From Pleurostoma richardsiae (taxonomy: Eukaryota > Ascomycota > Sordariomycetes > Calosphaeriales > Pleurostomataceae): 64,000 bases of DNA. How positions within the stretch are numbered: the stretch's first letter is position 1; each line of letters starts with the position of its first letter. The position numbers and the translations under genes were made by a program. Below the pieces are notes generated by a model, which was not told the origin of the DNA, made no database searches, and saw only the letters and a list, made by a program, of their open reading frames with translations. This document shows positions 11,388 through 20,906 of the stretch, piece by piece. The stretch lies in NCBI GenBank assembly GCA_030052745.1, contig JANBVO010000021.1, positions 124,001 through 188,000 on the forward strand, given 5' to 3'.

Positions 11388-13547
11388 TTAAGCGCCGGGA
11401 GGAGGTGGGGGAGGCAGGTCGCTTGGCGGTGGTGGAGGCGCCCCGTCAGCCGGCGGCGGCGGCGGAGGAGCAGCACCGCCTGCGTACTGCTGAATGAGCG
11501 CGTTGATGTTCCCGGCAAGCCCCGGCGGAGCGCTGAGACCAGCTGCGCCAGGAGGAGCAGGCATACCAGGCGGAGGAGGTGCTCCTGGCATGCCTGGTGG
11601 GGCTCCGTAGCTCCCGTAACCTCCGTAACCGCCATAGCCCCCAGCTTGAGCACCAGGCGGTGCAGGAGGCTGATGCCATGGGGCTGCTCCGGGAGCAGAT
11701 GAGCCATAATTGTTCTGTCCACCTCCGCCTCCATAATAGCTGTCCCCACCATTGCGCTGGGTGTCACCACCGCGATTGCGATCCCGAGCCCAAGGCGCAG
11801 AGCCGCCGGAATGGCCTTCGTCACGGTCGCGGTCATTATTCCGGGAGCGCCAGGGTGCCGGACCACCCGTGGGGCCACGTTGCCAGGGCTTAGCATCGCC
11901 GCCACCGCCGCCGTTGTAGGAGCCAGGGCCGGCTTCGATGCGGGCAGGAGCTGCGCCGCCGCCGCCAAGCTCGGCCATGAGTTGCTAGAGCATACATTAG
12001 AATCCGTTGCTGACTGAAGTTTTTGGGCAGGAGAACTCACCTCGTACTCCGTGTCGACGGCATCTCCGCCACCGATACGACCGGCAGGAGGGCGGCCCAT
12101 ACCTGGGCCATCGTTCCGCCAGCTGGCGCCCCTCTGTCGATCCGGACAGTCTCTTGCCATGTGTCCAGCATTGCCACAGACTCGGCAGATGATGTTCGCA
12201 GTGAAATTCTGCTTTTCGGGGCAGTCGTACTTGCGATGACCTATCTGGCCACAGTTCTGGCATGCCTGGTTCTCATCGTCACGGAGAGTTCCGTTCAGGG
12301 CAGCGAGCTCACGCAGCTGGTTTCGCTTCAGCTCGTTCTGTCCTTCTGGAATCGACGCAGCCTGATAGTCCGTTAGCTTAAAAATTCCTCAAAGGAAACA
12401 ACTAAGATTGACGCAGAAGAATATGGTGAACATACCGTTTCGATGACATTGTGGATAAGCTTCTTGGCCTTGTTGACCTTTTCCTCGGTATCGGCCATGA
12501 TCAGACAGTGCAGATCTTCCTCCTGATTACTAGAGTGGGCGGCATCTGACCGGCCTTTTCCTTCCTTTACGGAACCTTTACCACGGATGGCGATCTTGGC
12601 TCCAGATTCGGACTCCATTTTCTTCAGCGTGTTTCCACGAGGCCCGATAAGTAAGCCGACTTTAGTAAGTAGAGCTAAGTGTTAGTAGGTGTATCAAGAA
12701 ACGTAGAGCATGTAAGGAATTCTAGTTCAACAAGATTGGTCTGCAAGGCAGGACATCCCGGATGAGTGCTAGCGGGTGCCTGGCGAGGTCCCAAAGGAGT
12801 GAAGGGGGCGCGGTTAGAAAGGTTAGAGGGTTAGCAATCATACTGAAGTTAATCTCTGGATAGTCATTGACAGGCACGTAGACCTTCTCCTGGGTCTTTG
12901 TTGGCCGGCGATAATCCTGCGGGGGGTGGTAGTTAGGGATTGTTTTCCTAGTCGTAGTCAGTATCAGGTTGCGCAGCACTAAGGTCAGCGGGGAGTCCTG
13001 CTTACATGGCCTTCTCAATCAACTTGTGGCGCTCGTCCTCCAGACGCTTCCGGTAGCGGTATTCACGGGTGTTGATGCGGCGACCATGATTGTCGTACTG
13101 CGGGGGAGGCGATGGCGATCTGTCACCTTCAGCAGGGACGACATCGTCGATCCTCAGCTTCTGGCTGATCTCCTCGATACGAAGATGCAGCGTATAGGCC
13201 TCGAGTTGTTCGCTTGTCATGTTTCCAACGATGGCAGTAGGCAGCCCCATCAAGCCGGCCGCTTTGTTCTCGGACGCATCACCCCAGCGATTGCGCTTCT
13301 TGCGACGTCTCGGTCCATCGGCATCGGTTCCTAAACAGTCAGCACGAGAAAAATGAGGACAGAAGAGATAGAACTCACGAGGCTCAGGACTACGGCCGCG
13401 CTTCAGGTCGCGGTCAGCGTCGGGGTACCCGTTGGAGAAGGATGGAGCGGCGCCATTTCCATCTCCAGCATCGTCGCCACCGAACCGTCGCGTCTTGCCT
13501 AGCGGGATGTTGTTGGAACCTGTGATTCCCTGATTTCTCCAAGACAT
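11388..13547 (-). CDS. MSL5: Branchpoint-bridging protein (splicing factor 1 homologue)
   Basis: Binds the intron branch-site sequence (UACUAAC) in the early spliceosome and bridges it to the U1 and U2AF factors. Spliced model (minus): 13547-13379, 13330-13006, 12947-12844, 12659-12436, 12361-12041, 11984-11388; introns 48, 58, 184, 74 and 56 nt; 579 residues. N-terminal [12 protein letters not shown]2AF-binding motif, then the SF1 helix-hairpin segment (about 85-165). Single KH domain (about 180-275) with the GPRG loop and KIAIRGKGS. Two CCHC zinc knuckles follow, [14 protein letters not shown] (308-321) and [14 protein letters not shown] (333-346). The tail is Gly-, Pro- and Tyr-rich with PPPPPP blocks, as expected for WW-domain partners. 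Intron 3 falls inside the KH domain, is far longer than the others and carries several branchpoint-like motifs (see findings). A CACGTG box lies about 155 bp upstream. Confidence 0.95.
12660..12843 (-). promoter_or_regulatory. Intron 3 of the branchpoint-bridging protein gene with clustered CTAAC motifs
   Basis: 184-nt intron within the KH coding region. On the sense (minus) strand, three CTAAC motifs lie at 12834-12830, 12826-12822 and 12817-12813, starting about 10 nt after the GTATGA donor. A perfect TACTAAC lies at 12687-12681, with a partial TACTAAA next to the acceptor. Two candidate acceptors, TTAG and AAAG, lie 15 nt apart; only AAAG restores the conserved KH sequence [11 protein letters not shown], while TTAG would insert five residues in frame. 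The regulatory role is inference. Confidence 0.5.
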
Positions 13548-13979
13548 CTTCGCGGTGTTCCGACTTCCAGAGGCAGAAAGCGCGTAAATGAGGACAACAC
13601 GAAGCTGTCGAAAAGTGAAGATTTGTTCGTTGAGTAATGAAGGCACAGACGCTCAAGGCATCGCTAGGAATTTTAAGGCAGCCTACGTCTCGACTGAGTC
13701 ACGTGAGCCGAGCTTAATTGTGTAGTGGCAACTTCTGAGCTGTCCCGGTCTCATTGGCTAAAATAGCAGCCCGCCCTTGTGAGGTATTCGATACTTCTTC
13801 ACGGGACCGTCTTTTGCTTCAAGCACAAAGCTTATCGATAAAAAGTTATCGTCTTCCGAGTTTGTGAAGAACAGTCATAGCCAGGCTAGTAGGGCCAGTG
13901 CCTTCTATGTGTCTCCTTCAGAAAGGATTCTTAGGCAGCCCAATTGCTCGCTATAGCTAGCAGGTCCGAGATCTACGTT
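13548..13979. promoter_or_regulatory. Promoter region of the branchpoint-bridging protein gene, with CACGTG box
   Basis: 430 bp between its start codon and the stop of the glutathione transferase gene. GAGTCACGTGAG is at 13696-13707. No ORF of note. It must also hold the transferase 3' UTR. Confidence 0.5.
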
Positions 13980-15165
13980 TCATTTCTTCGCATCATCTGC
14001 CATCCCAGCCTGCACCCACTTGCGCGCCTCCGCCGCCCTCTTCTCCTCCTCTTCAGCGGTCAGCTTCTTGTCGAAGGCGCCATGGTGCGAAGGAACGTGG
14101 CGGCCCCGCTCGAAGCCTGGGCGCTCAAGCAGCTTGTAGAGCCACATTTTGAGCGCTGGGAACTCCTCAATATCAATGCCGGCCCAGCCTTTAGATGACG
14201 CTTGTCAGCAAATCTCTTCTGCAAAGGATACAGCGCCCTACGAGCTAGACTTACCGCCTGCTGCAACCCAGCCCCAACTTGCGATGTCAGCAATGGTGAG
14301 TCTATCACCGACGAGGTAACCTGACTTGGACTTCTCCAGCTGCGTTTCCATCACGCGGTACAGGCGCCTTGTCTCGTTCTGGTACCTGCCAAAGAGTCAG
14401 CTTCGAGTATCGTATGGACGTGCCGCCGCCCCACTCACCTGTTGATACCATACTGGATCTTCTCCGGAGCGTACCCTAAACGGTGTTAGAATGGCCAAAG
14501 CGAACTGATGCCGTACTCCTTCCTCGCCGAGCATGACACTTCGATACAAGGGAGTGGCAGGTTCAACAAAGAGGGCATACTAACGGTAAAAGTGATTCGC
14601 CTGACCCTGCATAGGGCCTAGGCCGCCCATCTGCCAGAAGAGCTGCATCCCCGCGTTAGTCTCGTGCTCAACCTGTATCCTGGATAGAAAGGGGAAAGTA
14701 AGGAGGCGCACCCAGTTGTTGGTCTCATAGTATTCCTTAGAGCCGTGCGGGTACGAGACCTTGTTCTCAGTATCGTATCGGTCGACGAGGTACTGCATGA
14801 TAGAACCGCTCTCAAACAGCCGGATGGGAGTTCCATCCGTGAAGGTGTCAGTGAGAGCCGGGATCCGCCCATTGGGATTAATCTCCAGGAACCAATCCTC
14901 CTGTCCCACGCGGTCAGTACCTGCATATCGGAGTGGCCGCCCGGCCCGAGCCGTAGAGCAGAAGTCGGTCGCCTACCTTTTGGGCGTTCTTAGACAGCTC
15001 AATAGGCGTTGTCTACTTCCCCGTTAGTGTCCCTCTCGCCACAACAGTCGAGCGAGGCTGCAAGCCAACCTGGTACTTCAGGCCCAGCTCCTCAAGCAGG
15101 ATGGACACCTTAATGCCATTGGGCGTCTGGGCCGTGTAGAGGTGGATGTCGGACTGGTCGGCCAT
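13980..15165 (-). CDS. Glutathione S-transferase, Ure2-like fungal class
   Basis: Cytosolic glutathione transferase or glutathione-dependent oxidoreductase of the Ure2p-like group, used in detoxification and redox balance. Spliced model (minus), seven exons: 15165-15070, 15012-14977, 14900-14712, 14642-14585, 14475-14439, 14385-14255, 14188-13980 (introns 57, 76, 69, 109, 53, 66 nt); 251 residues, normal for the family. Thioredoxin-fold half: HLYTAQTPNGIKVSILLEELGL with TPNG at the active-site loop, then INPNGRIPALTD (cis-Pro) and FESGSIMQYLVDRYD (the ES glutathione contact). Helical half: WLFWQMGGLGPMQGQ, typical of Ure2-like enzymes, and LTIADIASWGW with the N-capping box. All exon joins keep frame and conserved sequence. 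Start at the MADQSD methionine, since this begins just before the first beta strand. Downstream in the same orientation is the branchpoint-bridging protein gene. Confidence 0.93.
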
Positions 15166-17400
15166 GTTCACTAATACAGAGTGTATCTGGGTGATGTCGT
15201 GATCTTTGCCTCGGATGAACAATGCCTCGAGACGGAGTGTGTGCCTTTTAAGACATCGTGTTGATAGAGTACGTCGGTTGATTAGAAATCAGGCGGGCAT
15301 ACTCCGCTCCTAGCCAGCGCCGGCCCGGCGCCGTTGCCGGTAAGGCCATGGAGATGTCGGAAGGGCATTTGCGGGGTCGGGCGTAATCACGACATCAAAG
15401 CAGCACGACGTCACAATGCTTATTCAGGCTCCTCTGGCGCTCCCCGTAACTTGTACACACCATTTCTGCAAAGACGACGAACCGGTTTTGTGATGCAGCT
15501 TATCTCGGCACGCAGAGCCTCAATTCACCTTCTTTCCGTCGTTCCAACCCTTCCCCAGAGCGATGATCCGCCCGAGCTGGTAATCCTCAATTGCTTTCGG
15601 TGACAGTACGGCTCCGACTCACCTCCAGGCGGAGTACCTATTTAACCCCAACCTGGAGGCCGCCTGGCTTGTCACAGACCTGGAGATGGCATTCAGAGGA
15701 GAGGAGAGCAGCAAATGGCTTAAGACACAAGCGTGCAAGTCATTATCTCCAAACCCTGATTTCATTTTGTCTGGGGTAGCCATGGAGCAGCCACGGGGCA
15801 GTTGATGAGTCTGTCTTGTGAACTCTGTCACAACTTGACTCTCAGCCACGAACTCGTTAAACTATCAGCCAGACTTTTTTTACAACGACCGATATTGTCC
15901 CAGTTTGGTCCCCAGCTCAGAGGATCTTCCTACTACTCATTGTCAATCCGAGTCATGTTTCTTGCTCTCTCTGGGTGGATGTCGTAACAACGTGAAGTCA
16001 TTCAGGTTGATTGAACCAAAGTCTGGTCTCCTCAACCTTTTCCAACCTGCATGTCCAGCGTATCCATCCTCAGGTGTCGGTATGGTCCAGCCAAATGGCT
16101 CCCGAGATATCCTCTCTAAGTCTCAATCCAGCCGTCGGAGGACCAATCGGTTCTATATGTCGAAGTCGCTCAAGTGCCTTCCGAACCGCCCTGTACGACG
16201 TCACCGCCAACCAGACGTCAAAGTCTGGACTCCCTGGGTCCGGCATCGCAGCGTACCACTCTGCCGAACCCTCAGGATCAGACCATGGCCATGCAAAGGA
16301 GCCAACTGCCATCTGACGGTCTGCCATGAAGCGTCCTCTAGGTAGGGCTTGGAGACGGGTGGTGGGTGGAGTACGGGAAGGGGCCTTGCGAGACTCAGGC
16401 TGCTGGGATAACTGCTGCTCGGGGCTCACGATAGTGGTGCCCTAGAAATAAGTATGTATATGAGGTCTGGCGAATCTAGCCAAGAACTCGAGGATTTGGT
16501 AACAAGTGGGCTCGGGACGGTACAATAAACCACGAAGGGAAAGCCAGAGGAAGATGGAGATATACTCTGGGCATGAATCTAATATGAGAGAATAAGGTGG
16601 ACTGTTTCGAAACACAGCTCACTGCAATCGATCAAGTCGCCCTCAGACGGTAGTGAAGTGTCCATTTCGCAGAAAGTGATGCCAACTGAGTTTCTTGATT
16701 TCTGGGTCGACCCAAGGATTCTGTCGAGGCTCCTCCAAAGCGTGGGCAGGTGCCATGGAGACTTCCAAGAATGAGCCACACCTGGTTACATACCTCAGCG
16801 AGCTCATCAAGGGACGATTCTCATGACTTAGATGACTGGTCATCATCTTATGCTAACAATAAGTAATCTGCATGTATCTAGAATAATGAATAGTTCACCC
16901 TCATGAGCGACAACCTCGTAGTGACCCCTGAGATGCTCATACGAGGGGGGTTCGGGACGAGCCAGAACATCTACGCCCTTGAGAGCAATGCTGGCACGTC
17001 CAAATTTGCCCATGCAATCGCACCTGCGCTACGGGTGTTGTTGCCAACGCCGCTTTAACAACGTTAGCGGAAAGCTAGACAAGCGATGTAGGAACAAGCA
17101 CCCGTGGAATTTGACGCCATCAGCTTCAGGTATCATCAGTAGGACGCTACGACTTAGGTTTTTTTGCTTCGCACCCAGACCAGATTAAAACTATCCTAAC
17201 CCCCTAACCATAAATCCGAGGTTGATCACGTAAGAAAAACATGAGTGGCGTTGTTATCTTAGCCTCTGCATCGATCAATATTCACTCCGTCTCCTCTGGA
17301 TTTGTACGCTTCAGAGGTTGACTCCCGTGCCTCGAACCCATGTCCCTTACCGGTCACCTTCTGCGCCAGACGCAGACTCAGAGCCGCCATCGCATCGTCT
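15166..17400. other. Gene-poor stretch upstream of the glutathione transferase, with one coding-like remnant
   Basis: 2.2 kb. The first 400 bp should carry the transferase promoter. The minus-strand ORF at 16070-16429 reads like protein (separate entry). A Pol III A/B-box-like pair lies on the minus strand at about 17325-17380 (see findings). No complete gene recognised. Confidence 0.5.
16070..16429 (-). other. Coding-like ORF of unknown origin, possible exon or gene remnant
   Basis: An open frame of about 119 codons with protein-like composition, including GSFAWPWSDPEGSAEWYAAM and FDVWLAVTSYRAVRKALERL. It lacks a good ATG at its start but is preceded in frame by a plausible acceptor (TCTAG at about 16443), so it may be a last exon. 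I could not build a convincing upstream exon. I do not recognise the family. It may be a real gene with missed exons or a relic like the one at 17.4-18.8 kb. Confidence 0.3.
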
Positions 17401-17409
17401 GTTAGAAAG

Positions 17410-18800
17410 TTATTTCTCCTCGGCCTCTATAGGTAGCATCTCTGTCAGCTCTTCACCCATAGAGTCGATCCACTCCTGAACCTCCTGGGTCTCGAGCCCA
17501 TATGGGTTCTTCGATGTGTGCCGTAATGCTCAGTCCCTATCTACATCTTCTACATGTACCTTTGTAGCTCGAGGCGCGACCCCAGACCCAGCCTGTGGCG
17601 GAAGTTGAAGCTCATTCGGGTGCATGGAATGTAAAAAGTTGGTACGCTTGCGCGGTCGTAGGTGCGAAAGCAAGTACATGGCATCACACAGCATCAGGCC
17701 TCTCCACAGGACTGTAACAAGTCATGCCGTCCCTGAAGGTAAAATTTAATATTACAGGGTCTTGCTATTCGCACCATGTTCTTTTTAGTACTGACAGTCT
17801 GATTTGAAAAAATGGCAATAGTTTGGTCGTTCTCAGAGCCCATCACAACCACTCCATCGTTTCTTACATAGCTACGCAGAACTACCACGAGAGCATTAAC
17901 TTCCGAAGTAAAAGGATATGCCCAATGTAATGAAGGAGATGCCAGGCGGGTTCGCAAAGCAAGAAGAGAAACAAAAACAGAAAGTCATAGAACTTCTGTC
18001 TTCCTTCACAGCAGTCCTTACTCGCCTAGACCGTATCCCACAGCTTGGTTCGCGAATCAAGTCATTAAGCAAGGCTTCCGGAGGCGAGAGTGCCCAACCA
18101 TGAATCGCGAGTAGACAGACCTTCCCTGAGACCCTCGTGGTGAGTTTATCCTTCTGTCTCCACTGACTGAGCTGACAGGCTTGCGGCTCTCCTCCACCTT
18201 CTCCGATCATCTCGTCGAAAGCAAACACCTCTCTGACCACAATCGCGCTCTGAAAAAGTCTAATCAAGGTAAGATAAACATCGTGTATGTCCAAGAGACA
18301 CGGTCATTTCCAAGGCCTGCCTCTCGAATAATAAGTTTCCCCTTTTGCGCCAGTATAACCTTCCTTACCCGCGAACCCCTCTTCCACCAGGCCCCCTATC
18401 CATACACAGAAGCTTGAGCATGTATTCCTTGAATAGGTCCCCGGCATCGGCCAGGGCGTCGGCCGTGCTCTCCCGCAGGTGCGATGAAGATGATGAGGAG
18501 CCGGGTCGCTGCTGGTCGGCCCTGAGCCTCAGGCCGGAAGGAGGCGTGTCCACTTTAACCCAGCCATCGGAAATGTCGTTTCGGCCTATCATCGACCGCT
18601 GCCGAGGGATGTCTCCTCCGCTCTTGCCATCGTCTCCCATGCTTTGGGATTCTGATCTTGCCTCTTCCCAGGATCAAATGCGGGTGCCGCGATGCTCCGA
18701 AATGCCCGCTGTGTCAACCCTCGAAGTGTTGGAACCTCCCACAGCCACTCCCGTTCTATGCTCGCGAGTTGTAAAAGTCCCGAGTCTATAGCGTTCTAAG
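17410..18800 (-). pseudogene. Decayed protein gene of unknown family
   Basis: On the minus strand several protein-like segments follow one another but fall in different frames and are interrupted. Near 18760-18430 comes TGVAVGGSNTSRVDTAGISE, then an in-frame stop, then GDIPRQRSMIGRNDISDGWV and an Ala/Asp-rich helix ending FKEYMLKLL. Near 18290-18010 comes VREVFAFDEMIGEGGG and HGWALSPPEALLNDLIREP. Near 17950-17700 comes EVNALVVVLRSYVRNDGVVV. Near 17690-17415 comes LMLCDAMYLLSHLRPRKRT, MHPNELQLPPQAG and, after another in-frame TGA, NPYGLETQEVQEWIDSMGEE, ending IEAEEK and a TAA. The TGA at about 17532 sits where a CGA codon would restore the frame, as expected of C-to-T decay. I do not recognise the family; the Gly/Ser/Asn-rich N-terminal part recalls some fungal NLR-type proteins, but this is only an impression. 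Confidence 0.5.
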
Positions 18801-19604
18801 AGGGTCCTGTTTGATAGTCGATGATTACTGCACAGTAGTCGCGATGCAACACTGAGGCGAGGCTGCAGTGATCGCCCCCTTTCTTTCGCAGGGTTGGATA
18901 TAAATCAGCAATGAAGCAGAACAGAATAATTTACTGTATTCGCGAGAATTTCCAGTGAATAGAAAGAAAGAAAGCAGGGTAGAAATGAGGAAGAGAGCGA
19001 GTGACTCACGTGGGATCACGCACAGCTGAGTTGAGCATGGGGCCTTGACGTCGCTGCTCGGGTTAGGCGGGTGAGACACCCGCACAGTCAGCCTTGTCAC
19101 GGCGGTTGACCGGTGAGCAGGTGTGGTGCCTGGTGAACAGGGTTCTCGAGGCGAGAGAAGTGCTGCCTGTGCTACCTAGCACCTAGCAGGGGAAGGCAGA
19201 GAGACAAGGTCAATGAGCTTCTAGAACATCCCCGCCAAGGCTGTCGGATGTAGATCGATCACGATCGCAAAGCCACTAACTATCGGGATGGGAAGATGTC
19301 ATGTCATACACAGAGAGCAGTCGTTCATTCTATCTACCAGGCGGGCCCGTATCCCTACATAATTACATCAAAACGGGTGCACAAACCACCAGGCTAGAAC
19401 GCCAGCATATCCCATCGCCAAAAAGCATCTGACTGGACCTGTCAGGTTCCATCAACCGGTCACAAACGTACCCATCCGTCATCCGTATAGCTCATCCATC
19501 GTAACCGAAAGGTCGCACGGGGAGGAATCCACACAGACTCAATCCCCCACGCACGATTCAGCCACATCCTCATCACCATAGCCTCGTCGACCATCATCTC
19601 AGTC
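18801..19604. other. Intergenic region downstream of the membrane-protein gene
   Basis: 800 bp with no coding signal. GACTCACGTGGG at about 19003-19014 contains a CACGTG core. It should hold the 3' UTR of the membrane-protein gene and any promoter of the decayed gene. Confidence 0.5.
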
Positions 19605-20906
19605 TCAGTGATTCCGGCGATACCCCGCGCCTCCGCGCTTCTTGCGCTTCTCCTCGGCGTAGTCGCTGCTCACCGTGCTGCCCACGTTGCTGCTCGACGC
19701 GACGCTCGACAGGCCCGGGATGACGTGGTGGTATGCCTTGGTGCCGAGATCGCCGTCGTCCTCGCCGCCGACCTCGCTCTCCGGCACCCACGTGCCCGGC
19801 ACGTGCACCTCCCTCTCGTCCTCATCCAGCAGCCGCCGCGGCGACGACTCGCCGCCCGCGCGCTGGAAGCTGAAGTCCCTGCGGCTGCTGTGGCCCGCCG
19901 ACCGGCCCTCCTCGCGCATCCTGCGGGCCTCGCGGCTGGCCGTCTTGTCGGCCGTCGAGTACACCTTGCGGATGCCGCCGGCGGCGCCGGCAGATCGCTG
20001 GTTGTCCTTCTGCTTGGTGGGCGTGCTGGTCGGGGTGCGCTCGCGGTTGCTGATGAGCTCCGAGGTGACGGTGCTCTCGGTGCCGGCGGCGGTCGACTGC
20101 GACGGGTTGGTCGACCCGTCCCAGCTGCTGCCCTCGGCCTCGCGGTTGAGCCCGCCCACGCGCGCGGGCTTCTCGTGGCGGTAGTTGCGCAGCTGCGCCT
20201 TGGCCTCGGCCTCGGCATCCTCGTCGACCAGCACGCCGTCCTCGCCCACGCGGCGGCCCGCCTTCTTGCGACCACCGCCGCTCTTCTTCTTCTCCTTCTC
20301 GCGCGCCTTCTCCTCCCGCCGGCGCTCCTTCTCCCGCTCCTTCTGCTCGCGCTTCTTGCGTCGGCGCTCCCGCCCCGCGATGTCGCTCGCGCCCGCCGTG
20401 ACGCCCGTCAAGCCCGTCGTGCCGCTCACCACCGTGGTGGCGTCCTCGGTGCTGCCGTCGTCGGTGACCACGTCCTTGTAGACGCTGCCGCCGCCCAGCT
20501 GCGTCGACGGCGTGGCGCCCGACAGGGTCGTGCCGTTGGGCCCCTTGCGCCGCAGCACCGTCGACTTGTACTCGTCCCAGTCGTCCTTCTTGAAGTGGAA
20601 ACCGCCGTTCTTGGCCCAGAAGAAGAACCAGATGCCCGTCACGACGAAGGCGACGCCGATGAGCGCGAACAGCGCGAACATGGCGTTGTTGTTGATGTTG
20701 TGCGGGTCGACGACGCCCTTGGACGGGTCCGGGCCCGTGTACGTGTCGGCGTCGTCGCGGGCCGCGAGCAGCGCGTGGGCGGCGAGCGGGCCGAGGGCGG
20801 AGCCGCCATCGGGGAAGCTGGGGCTGCGGCCGGAGAGGCCGGAGGAGAGGGTCTCAGACAGGAAAGTGTGGGCCCGGCGAGCGAGAATGGGAAGAAGAGG
20901 AGCCAT
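19605..20906 (-). CDS. Single-pass membrane protein with long charged cytosolic tail (conserved fungal, unknown function)
   Basis: 433 residues, no intron. An N-terminal region of about 70 residues ends in DPHNINNNAMFALFALIGVA; one transmembrane helix covers about 75-98, followed by WFFFWAKNGGFHF and DDWDEYKSTVLRRKGPNG, a juxtamembrane block that recurs in fungal proteins of this architecture. Residues about 178-220 are almost purely Arg/Lys/Glu and should form a charged single helix or coiled coil. The rest is Ser/Thr/Gly-rich and probably disordered, with an acidic Trp-containing patch (VHVPGTWVPESEVGGEDD) and a basic end. The long open frame on the opposite strand is a GC-driven shadow. 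Function unknown; topology suggests a vesicle or vacuole anchor, which is inference. Confidence 0.8.
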   Translation of the reverse strand: MAPLLPILARRAHTFLSETLSSGLSGRSPSFPDGGSALGPLAAHALLAARDDADTYTGPDPSKGVVDPHNINNNAMFALFALIGVAFVVTGIWFFFWAKNGGFHFKKDDWDEYKSTVLRRKGPNGTTLSGATPSTQLGGGSVYKDVVTDDGSTEDATTVVSGTTGLTGVTAGASDIAGRERRRKKREQKEREKERRREEKAREKEKKKSGGGRKKAGRRVGEDGVLVDEDAEAEAKAQLRNYRHEKPARVGGLNREAEGSSWDGSTNPSQSTAAGTESTVTSELISNRERTPTSTPTKQKDNQRSAGAAGGIRKVYSTADKTASREARRMREEGRSAGHSSRRDFSFQRAGGESSPRRLLDEDEREVHVPGTWVPESEVGGEDDGDLGTKAYHHVIPGLSSVASSSNVGSTVSSDYAEEKRKKRGGAGYRRNH

